From assembly GCA_965228775.1 (NCBI GenBank), contig OZ245840.1, positions 3,782,001 to 3,846,000 on the forward strand: a stretch of 64,000 bases of DNA, in the 5' to 3' direction. Within the stretch, counting starts at the first letter, position 1. Each line of letters starts with the position of its first letter. Below, piece after piece: positions 58,244 through 64,000 of the stretch. A program made the position numbers and the translations under genes. Source of the stretch: JANQMY01 sp965228775 (GTDB taxonomy: Bacteria; Pseudomonadota; Alphaproteobacteria; JANQMY01). The notes under the pieces were generated by a model. It ran no database searches. It was given only the letters and a program-made list of their open reading frames with translations, and was not told the DNA's origin.

Positions 58244-59662
58244 ATGAGACATTTGGCCGCCGGTTTTGCGATTGTTCTGTCATTCGGGATAGCCCTTGGG
58301 GCGCAGGCAGAAGATGCCTCCCTGATCGTGAAGAACGCTTTGATCGTAACAATGGACGAGGAAAAACGCATTATCCGCGACGGCGTCCTTGTGGTTCGAA
58401 ACGAAAAGATCTTGGCCGTGGGCGACGCGGATTTGACGGATAAGTATGACGCCCCGAAAGTCATCGATGCCAATGACAATATTCTGATGCCTGGCATGAT
58501 CAGCCTGCACAATCATACGCCTATGGTCGCGTTTCGGGGGATCGGTGAATATACAGTCGGCAATGTTCTGTTCGACGTGATGTTCCCTCTGGAAAAGGAG
58601 CTTCTAAATCGCGAGCTTATCTACGTGTCGGCACGTCATGCGGCGATGGAATTGGCTCTTGGTGGCGTCACCTTGGTGACCGATATGTATTACCATGAAG
58701 ACGAAGTGGCGCGCGGCACCAAGGAAGTAGGCATTCGTGGCGTATTGGGCGAGAGCGTTATCGGGTTTCCCGTGGTTGATGCCCCTGAACCCTATGGCGG
58801 CCTTGCCTATGCGGAAGAGTTTATCAAACAGTACAAAGATGACCCGTTGATCATTCCCGCAGTGGCGCCGCACGCGCCCTACACAGTTTCGCCGGAAAAG
58901 CTGCGCGAGGCGCGCGCTCTGTCCGAGAAATATGATGTGCCGTTGGTGATGCACATGGCAGAGTTTCCGAACGAAAAAGAACTCATTCAAGAACGTTTTG
59001 GCACTATGCTCGACGGAGAAACGATCATCGAATATATGGATCGGATCGGTGTGCTTGGGCCTAATCTGTTGGCGGCACATGTGGTTTACGCCGACGAAAG
59101 TGATATCCAGATTTTAAAAGAGCGGGGTGTCGGCATTGGCCACAACCCAAAATCCAACACCAAACACAATATGGGGCTGGCGCCGGCATGGAAGATGTAC
59201 GTGGAAGGGCTGGGTATCGGTTTAGGGACCGACGGGCCCATGTCGTCCAATCAATTGGATATCTTCAATGTCATGCCATTCACCGCGCGTGTGGCACGTC
59301 AGCGGTATGACGATACGGATGCTTTCACCGCACTGGAATTGGTCGATATGTCCACAATGGGCGGCGCAAGAGCCTTAGATATGGAAGACAAGATCGGATC
59401 GCTGGAAGTGGGAAAATTTGCCGACATGATTATTCTGGATCTATCCGCTCCAAACATGCAGCCGAATTACGACGTATACGCAACGGTTGCGCACTCGGCC
59501 TATCCATCGAATGTCCTCACCACGATCGTTAACGGCGCACTGGTTGTTGAAGAGCGGAAGCTCGTGAATATCGATGTTGCGGCACATCAAGCCGATTGGG
59601 ATAAGATCACGGCGCGCGTCGCCGAATTCCGAAAAACGCTCAAAGTCGAACCGCAACACTGA
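58244..59662 (+). CDS. periplasmic amidohydrolase (TrzA/AtzA, MtaD-like deaminase family)
   Basis: 472 residues. A signal peptide (LAAGFAIVLSFGIALGAQA) is unusual for this family and places it in the periplasm. MPGMISLHNHTPM holds the HxH metal pair, LVMHMAEFPNEKELIQE the third His, AHVVYADESDI the fourth and GLGTDGPMSSNQLDIF the Asp. The C-terminal IGSLEVGKFADMIILDLS is the standard amidohydrolase end. It probably deaminates or hydrolyses a heterocyclic or nucleoside-like compound. It diverges from the SnoaL-like gene at 58118. Confidence 0.9.
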   Translation: MRHLAAGFAIVLSFGIALGAQAEDASLIVKNALIVTMDEEKRIIRDGVLVVRNEKILAVGDADLTDKYDAPKVIDANDNILMPGMISLHNHTPMVAFRGIGEYTVGNVLFDVMFPLEKELLNRELIYVSARHAAMELALGGVTLVTDMYYHEDEVARGTKEVGIRGVLGESVIGFPVVDAPEPYGGLAYAEEFIKQYKDDPLIIPAVAPHAPYTVSPEKLREARALSEKYDVPLVMHMAEFPNEKELIQERFGTMLDGETIIEYMDRIGVLGPNLLAAHVVYADESDIQILKERGVGIGHNPKSNTKHNMGLAPAWKMYVEGLGIGLGTDGPMSSNQLDIFNVMPFTARVARQRYDDTDAFTALELVDMSTMGGARALDMEDKIGSLEVGKFADMIILDLSAPNMQPNYDVYATVAHSAYPSNVLTTIVNGALVVEERKLVNIDVAAHQADWDKITARVAEFRKTLKVEPQH

Positions 59663-59740
59663 TCGACTTGGTGAATGGTTTTGATCAATATCACTGTCAT
59701 CGCGAAGAGATGGTAATGCGTCGACAAAGCGATCGACCAT

Positions 59741-59819
59741 AGTAGGGCGTATTAGGCGAAGCCGTAATACGCCGATGGATCTCCATGCGGCGGATTACGC
59801 TGCGCTAATCCACCCTACT
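59741..59819. repeat. Palindromic mini-repeat (REP/MITE-like)
   Basis: 79 bp with outer arms AGTAGGG (59741-59747) and CCCTACT (59813-59819). Inside are three hairpins: GGCGTATTA...TAATACGCC (perfect 9 bp), ATGGA-TC-TCCAT at the centre, and GGCGGATTA...TAATCCACC (one mismatch). The GTAGGGTGGATTA...TAATCCACCCTAC kind of element occurs dispersed in many proteobacterial genomes. It lies after the amidohydrolase stop and before the LLM gene end. Confidence 0.82.
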
Positions 59820-59845
59820 GGATTGCCATACTTAGCAGGTGGTTT

Positions 59846-60931
59846 TTATTTGATCCCACCCGGATGGCCTGGAAGGTCTTTAAACCGGTTGCCATCGCGT
59901 TGTGCTTGATAGGCATCCACAATCGGCTTGAGATCCGTTGGGGAAGCGCCATGCAAGATAATGCTGTCAACGCCTAGGTCGAGCTGACCCTGGATCGCTG
60001 CAACACACTGATCCACACTGCCGCTTGCTGCCGGTGCCAACCAGTCTTCCGGGATGAGTTCGGCAACCTGCTCCAGCTCTTCCGTCGTTGCATTTTGGTC
60101 GATCGCCCCTTGAAAATTGGCAACGATCGGGGCTTCGCGGAATTTCTTCAGGACGTCCGGATCCCAATTGTTGGTACGGACCATGAGGTCCCCGTAAGCT
60201 TGTAGATAGGTCGCCATGCGTCCCACCGTTTTCTTGAGCCGGACGGGATAGGGCAAGTGATCGCCAATGGTGGCGAAGCAGGACCAGACGCGGACTTCAT
60301 CCGGATTGCGTCCCGCTTTTTCCGCAGCGTCTTTGACAGACCGCACGCAACGCTCCGTGGTTTCGTCTGTAAAGAATGTGTGCAAGACGACGGCATCGCA
60401 GGCGCGGCCGCCAAAGGCGAGGGAGTTGGGACCGAAAGCCGTGAATGTGATGGGGATATGCTCGTCGAATGACGGGTCCAGGCGCAGCATGGGATACTTC
60501 CCGCACGGACCATCATGACCCAGGATGGTTTCCCCCTTCCAAAGGCGCCGCATGACGCTAACGAAATCTTCCAGTTGGGCGGTTTTAATGCGGGGGACGC
60601 CCATGGCGTCGAACAGCATATCGATGCCCCGGCCAAGCCCCAGCGAAAACCGGCCCTCCGTCAGGAAATGCATTGTCGTTGCGAAGGCGCCTGTCACCAT
60701 GGGGTGGCGCGTGTTGTGGTTTGTGGCGGCGGTGGCGATGCCGATGTTTGAAGAGATGGCGCCCGCCGCTCCGGACAGGGTGGCAGCCTCTTTGATGTTA
60801 AAGCGTTCAGAGATAAAGCAGTTACCGATGCCCATCGCTTCGGCATCGCGCACTTCATCGATCAGCTCGCGGGGGGATTTGGGGGCACCGGCAAGGGTGT
60901 AAAACCCGATTTCTTTCATGAGGTCGCTCAT
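59846..60931 (-). CDS. LLM class flavin-dependent oxidoreductase (TIGR03857-like)
   Basis: 361 residues. Luciferase-like barrel motifs: EIGFYTLAGAPKSPRELIDEVRDAEAMGIGNCFISERF, GIATAATNHNTRHPMVTGAFATTMHFLTEGRFSLGLGRG. This N-terminus fits the F420-dependent TIGR03857 type. Cofactor (F420 or FMN) and substrate cannot be read. It is transcribed toward the palindromic repeat and precedes nothing on its strand for 200 bp. Confidence 0.84.
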   Translation of the reverse strand: MSDLMKEIGFYTLAGAPKSPRELIDEVRDAEAMGIGNCFISERFNIKEAATLSGAAGAISSNIGIATAATNHNTRHPMVTGAFATTMHFLTEGRFSLGLGRGIDMLFDAMGVPRIKTAQLEDFVSVMRRLWKGETILGHDGPCGKYPMLRLDPSFDEHIPITFTAFGPNSLAFGGRACDAVVLHTFFTDETTERCVRSVKDAAEKAGRNPDEVRVWSCFATIGDHLPYPVRLKKTVGRMATYLQAYGDLMVRTNNWDPDVLKKFREAPIVANFQGAIDQNATTEELEQVAELIPEDWLAPAASGSVDQCVAAIQGQLDLGVDSIILHGASPTDLKPIVDAYQAQRDGNRFKDLPGHPGGIK

Positions 60932-60965
60932 ATAGGCGGTCCTTTTCTTTTCACAATGGCGGTCG

Positions 60966-61682
60966 TTAGTCCGGATCCGGCAGCGCCTTTACCAGATCAA
61001 TCAAACGCGAGGAATATTCTTGCCGCAACTGATCCCAATAGGGGGCAGAGTTTGCAAATTGACGTAGACCTTCCGATGTTAGGCTGTCGGCGGCATAGGG
61101 CAACAAATCGATTGGTGGTGCCACGGATAAGTTGCTTCGGATGGTGGCATCGAACGACAGAAGCGTGAGCTTGGCGGCTTGTTTCAATGTGGTCGCCTCG
61201 GTAAGGGCGCGGTCGAGTATCGGTTTCCCATATTTCGTTTCGCCGTTTTGGAGAAAACGATTGCGTGGTCCGGCTTCTATGAAATTACCGGCAGAAAAAA
61301 TCTGAAAAAGCCGGTGAGGCTCACCGGCAATCTGGCCACCAACCAAAAAAGTCGCGTTGGGATCTCCGAAGGGGGAGACATGTGCGGCATCTTTTGCCAG
61401 AACCATGCGCAACATATCGCCTACAATCTGAGCCGCATCGAACATGGTTGAACAGGACATAAGGTCCGACGTGCCGTTACCACAGCATTGGCGCAGGTTC
61501 GATATCACCGATTGTGTTGTCGCAAGGTTGCCTGCCGACAGGATGACGATCACGCGGTCGCCTGCGGTCTCGAAGACATCCATCTTCTCCACGGTTGTGA
61601 TTTGGTCGACACCGGCATTGCTCCGGGAATCCGAAGCCATGATCAGGCCCGTCGGCAACAGGATGCCAAGACAGTAGGTCAT
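60966..61682 (-). CDS. Anbu-type proteasome-like peptidase
   Basis: 238 residues. MTYCLGILLPTGLIMASDSRSNAGVDQITTVEKMDVFE is the Anbu (ancestral beta subunit) signature: Thr2 would be the N-terminal nucleophile after removal of Met, with Asp (SDSR) and a Lys-region (VEKMD) completing the Ntn-hydrolase site. VILSAGNLATTQSVISNLRQ and FGDPNATFLVGGQIAGEPHRLFQIFSAGNFI are also typical. Anbu forms open helical rings in the cytosol. In most genomes it sits with a transglutaminase-like, an alpha-E and an ATP-grasp gene; none of them is here. Confidence 0.9.
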   Translation of the reverse strand: MTYCLGILLPTGLIMASDSRSNAGVDQITTVEKMDVFETAGDRVIVILSAGNLATTQSVISNLRQCCGNGTSDLMSCSTMFDAAQIVGDMLRMVLAKDAAHVSPFGDPNATFLVGGQIAGEPHRLFQIFSAGNFIEAGPRNRFLQNGETKYGKPILDRALTEATTLKQAAKLTLLSFDATIRSNLSVAPPIDLLPYAADSLTSEGLRQFANSAPYWDQLRQEYSSRLIDLVKALPDPD

Positions 61683-61781
61683 TCAAAACTCTTTCAGCGG
61701 CATTATTGGGCGGCGTTTTTCAGGCCAACTTAGGTTATACGAAGCGTAGAGCAGGATGAACATAGCCAAGGGGATTTGCCG

Positions 61782-62705
61782 GTGGATATGAACCAATTGT
61801 TGCGGGAAGTCTTCGATGATGTGCGCCCGTCGCTGGGCGCCGGAAAGGTTGCGGACTACATCCCGGCGCTGGCGCGCGTCCCGCCTAATCAGTTTGGTAT
61901 TGCCATTGCTTGTTTGGATGGGCAGCACGCTTCCGTCGGGGATTGCGATGTCCCTTTTTCGATCCAGAGCATCTCGAAGGTTTTCACGCTGGCCATGGTG
62001 CTGAATTCGCGCGGACCTTTGGTGTGGGACCGGGTGGGGCGCGAACCATCGGGAACGCCGTTCAATTCCATCGTGCAACTCGAACATGAGGCGGGCATTC
62101 CGAGAAACCCGTTGATCAATGCGGGAGCCATTGTCGTGACCGACCATTTGGTGGGAAACGGTATGCCCAACGACGCGGTCGAGGCGTTGTTAGCCTTTAT
62201 GCGTGCGCGAAGCGGCGATGCCCATGTGACGTTCGATGCGGAAGTTGCCCAATCCGAAAGCGAAACAGGCTCGCGGAACCGGAGCCTTGCGCATTTCATG
62301 TCTTCATTTGGCAACCTCCGGAACCCGGTAGAGGATGTTCTGTCGGCCTATTTCCGTCAGTGCGCACTCGCCTTGTCTTGCCAGCAACTTGCGCAGGCCG
62401 GGTTATTTCTCGCGAACAATGGCATCGACCCGAGCACCGGGGAATTGGTGGTAACGCCTGAACAATGCCGCCGGATCAATGCGGTGATGATGACCTGCGG
62501 CCACTATGACGGGTCGGGCGATTTTGCCTTTCGGGTGGGCTTTCCCGGCAAAAGTGGCGTGGGCGGAGGAATTCTGGCCATCGTTCCGGGCGAAGCGTCC
62601 ATTGCGGTTTGGTCGCCGCGTCTCAACCGGTCCGGCACTTCATGGGCAGGTTCCCAAGCATTGGAACGGGTGGCTGTGCGTACCGGGTGGTCCGTGTTCG
62701 GCTGA
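61782..62705 (+). CDS. glsA: glutaminase
   Basis: 307 residues if begun at the GTG at 61782, which is 8 bases after AAGGGG; ATG at 61788 is the alternative. Serine-dependent beta-lactamase-like fold: PFSIQSISKVFTLAMVL contains the nucleophile S-x-x-K (SISK), NPLINAGAIVVTDHL, SETGSRNRSLAHFMSSFG and PGKSGVGGGILAIVPGEASIAVWSPRLN. It hydrolyses glutamine to glutamate and ammonia. The length is typical. It is divergent from the Anbu gene, about 100 bp apart. Confidence 0.94.
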   Translation: MDMNQLLREVFDDVRPSLGAGKVADYIPALARVPPNQFGIAIACLDGQHASVGDCDVPFSIQSISKVFTLAMVLNSRGPLVWDRVGREPSGTPFNSIVQLEHEAGIPRNPLINAGAIVVTDHLVGNGMPNDAVEALLAFMRARSGDAHVTFDAEVAQSESETGSRNRSLAHFMSSFGNLRNPVEDVLSAYFRQCALALSCQQLAQAGLFLANNGIDPSTGELVVTPEQCRRINAVMMTCGHYDGSGDFAFRVGFPGKSGVGGGILAIVPGEASIAVWSPRLNRSGTSWAGSQALERVAVRTGWSVFG

Positions 62706-62712
62706 ATTTGGC

Positions 62713-63510
62713 CTAAGAGCGCGTGAACCGTGTGCCCGGCGCAGGCGGGTTTTCCGGCGGCCCGGCAAAGCATTGGGCGATGGACATCCAGGTCGTGGCC
62801 GTTTCGCCAACCACCTTCAGATCAGTGTCTTTGATGTTCCGCACTTGGGTGACGACCTGACAAAATTCCTGGGCCTTGCCTTCCACCTTATTGTTGTCAT
62901 TGGGGTCGTTCCATTCCCAAATCTCACCGGACGGTGCAGTGAGTTTCACATAAGGTACGTCCGTTGGCACATCCATCTGACGGTTCACGAATGTCCAGCC
63001 GAATGTGTTCATGCCGATCACGGCAACGTTTTTGATACGGTCTGCTTCCTGACGTTCTACGCCGAGATGATCGAACACTTCCTGCCCATGTGCCCAGGTC
63101 TCCATGAGCCGCGCGGTAATACTGGACCGCACGCTCATGTCCGGACCGGCCCACTTCAAACGCTTCTTCGGATCGGCTTCCTTGAAACGTTCTGACATTT
63201 CCACGTAGAAGCCGCGCCAGGTGTCCAGCATCTCCCGGCCCTTCATGCCTTTGCACCACTTCTCCTCAAAGGGGCGCATGCCGCCGGAGCCGCCGCTGTT
63301 CATGACCTGATTGAGAAAATCCACAAATCCGGGTTCGTCTACCAACGACAAGTCGGCGGCATAATTCCACATATGCAGATGATGCAGTACTTCGTTGACG
63401 GTCCAGTCCTTGAACTGTGTTTTTTCGTCAAACCGGTCTTCGTCCGTATCCTTCAGAAGCTCGTAAAGGGCTTCGCTTTCATCCCGAAAATCGATGGCTT
63501 GCTGCAACAT
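62713..63510 (-). CDS. TIGR03084-type DinB/MDMPI-fold protein
   Basis: 265 residues. FKDWTVNEVLHHLHMWNYAADLSL has a His pair of the DinB/mycothiol-dependent maleylpyruvate-isomerase metal site, and MSVRSSITARLMETWAHGQEVFDHLGV supplies the third His (AHGQ). A C-terminal domain of about 100 residues (MNTFGWTFVNRQM, LTAPSGEIWEWNDPNDNNK) is the TIGR03084 part. The family is typical of actinobacteria and some alphaproteobacteria. It probably catalyses thiol- or metal-dependent isomerisation; substrate unknown. It is convergent with glutaminase. Confidence 0.85.
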   Translation of the reverse strand: MLQQAIDFRDESEALYELLKDTDEDRFDEKTQFKDWTVNEVLHHLHMWNYAADLSLVDEPGFVDFLNQVMNSGGSGGMRPFEEKWCKGMKGREMLDTWRGFYVEMSERFKEADPKKRLKWAGPDMSVRSSITARLMETWAHGQEVFDHLGVERQEADRIKNVAVIGMNTFGWTFVNRQMDVPTDVPYVKLTAPSGEIWEWNDPNDNNKVEGKAQEFCQVVTQVRNIKDTDLKVVGETATTWMSIAQCFAGPPENPPAPGTRFTRS

Positions 63511-63539
63511 GTGGCACCTCCCTGGCGGACCTGAGCGGA

Positions 63540-64000
63540 TTATGCGCCGACGCTGGTGTTTAGCCGCTCATAGGCCCGAACAAAATCTTCTTTGAATTCT
63601 TGGACCACCGCCCCGGCGGACATGCTTTGGTTCATAAGCCCAACGCCTTGTCCGACCCAGTAAGTGGCCAGTTCTTTGGCCCCTTCATGCCCGCCTTGGG
63701 ACAGTTTGTCTACCTTTGCCAAGGCGGGTTCGCTTACGAGTGATTGCAATGGCATGGGCAAAGGAATTGGTCCCTCCTTTTCCCAAGCGTCAGTCCAAGG
63801 TGACCGGAGCTGGCGCGAATGTTTGCCGGTGCGGCTGCGCGAGCGCACAGTGTCTCGCGAGCTTGCGGCCAGCATTTTTTCTTTGACGATGGGATTGGTT
63901 TCCGCTTCGGCGGTGGTCAACCAGACAGAGCCGGTCCAGGCGCCTGACGCGCCCATGGCCATGCACGCCGCCATTTGGCCGCCCGTGACGATACCGCCGG
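63540..64000 (-). CDS. nitronate monooxygenase family protein (C-terminal part, runs off the right edge)
   Basis: The frame is open from base 64000 to the TAA at 63540, giving the last 153 residues. GGIVTGGQMAACMAMGASGAWTGSVWLTTAEAETNPIVKEKML has the flavin phosphate-binding GG...G(A/S)xG(A)W.GS loop and the T.E. segment of 2-nitropropane-dioxygenase-like enzymes. The tail LVSEPALAKVDKLSQGGHEGAKELATYWVGQGVGLMNQSMSAGAVVQEF is also family-like. The N-terminal barrel is outside the window. It probably oxidises nitronates or acts as an enoyl reductase-like protein. Confidence 0.88.
   Translation of the reverse strand, partial: GGIVTGGQMAACMAMGASGAWTGSVWLTTAEAETNPIVKEKMLAASSRDTVRSRSRTGKHSRQLRSPWTDAWEKEGPIPLPMPLQSLVSEPALAKVDKLSQGGHEGAKELATYWVGQGVGLMNQSMSAGAVVQEFKEDFVRAYERLNTSVGA

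Overview
The window looks like ordinary chromosomal DNA of an alphaproteobacterium, order uncertain. Supporting evidence: a CpdR response regulator with a TTAA-N7-TTAA CtrA-type site upstream, a sigma-32 promoter plus ROSE-type leader in front of hsp20, an alphaproteobacterial-type XRE regulator, a TypA GTPase, an Anbu proteasome-like protein, a PlcP-type lipid-remodelling phospholipase, and a short RNA resembling the alpha-r8/suhB (MmgR) family. The gene content (acyl-CoA enzymes, luciferase-like oxidoreductases, a TAXI-type TRAP transporter, DUF3604) suits a free-living, perhaps marine, heterotroph. I see no phage, integrase, IS transposase or CRISPR array. One tRNA (Val, anticodon GAC) is present.

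Layout. 1-600: start of a ZnuD-like TonB receptor behind a perfect Zur-box-like palindrome. 700-6050: acetyltransferase, DUF1801, SDR and AI-2E-type membrane protein facing right; glyoxalase, glycosyltransferase and enoyl-CoA hydratase facing left. 6160-9924: orphan Hpt protein, pentapeptide-repeat protein and class III adenylate cyclase. 9921-15000: esterase, heat-regulated small heat-shock protein, TAXI/TRAP transporter. 15100-20050: malonyl-CoA decarboxylase, luciferase-like oxidoreductase, secreted protein, acyl-CoA carboxyltransferase. 20170-26550: hydrolase, HisN-like phosphatase, XRE regulator, TypA, and a PlcP plus glycosyltransferase pair that probably replaces phospholipids with glycolipids. 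26800-29820: lytic transglycosylase, small RNA, N-formylglutamate amidohydrolase, CpdR, tRNA-Val.

29895-34771 is the most unusual part. An ECF sigma factor and its anti-sigma factor stand opposite a secreted subtilisin-like protease. The two facing promoters share the same elements. Between its signal peptide and pro-region the protease carries about 115 residues of acidic tetrapeptide repeat, with a hydrophobic residue exactly every fourth position. An outer-membrane beta-barrel gene follows, then a second secreted protein made almost only of the same kind of repeat. I regard this as a candidate undescribed envelope system.

35400-44750: short-form malic enzyme, an Asn-synthetase-like protein translationally close to an Asp/Asn beta-hydroxylase, a TetR-controlled flavin monooxygenase/SDR/membrane protein operon, LysR and MAPEG genes. 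44755-48900: nitroreductase, a histidine kinase/response regulator pair, leucine-type dehydrogenase, SnoaL-like protein. 48907-55638: VWA protein with beta-domain repeats, lipoprotein, and a DUF3604/PpiC/HupE operon. 55660-64000: SnoaL-like proteins, GST, TrhO, periplasmic amidohydrolase, a palindromic mini-repeat, luciferase-like oxidoreductase, Anbu, glutaminase, TIGR03084-type protein and the end of a nitronate monooxygenase. All functions are read from sequence motifs by eye; no database search was run.
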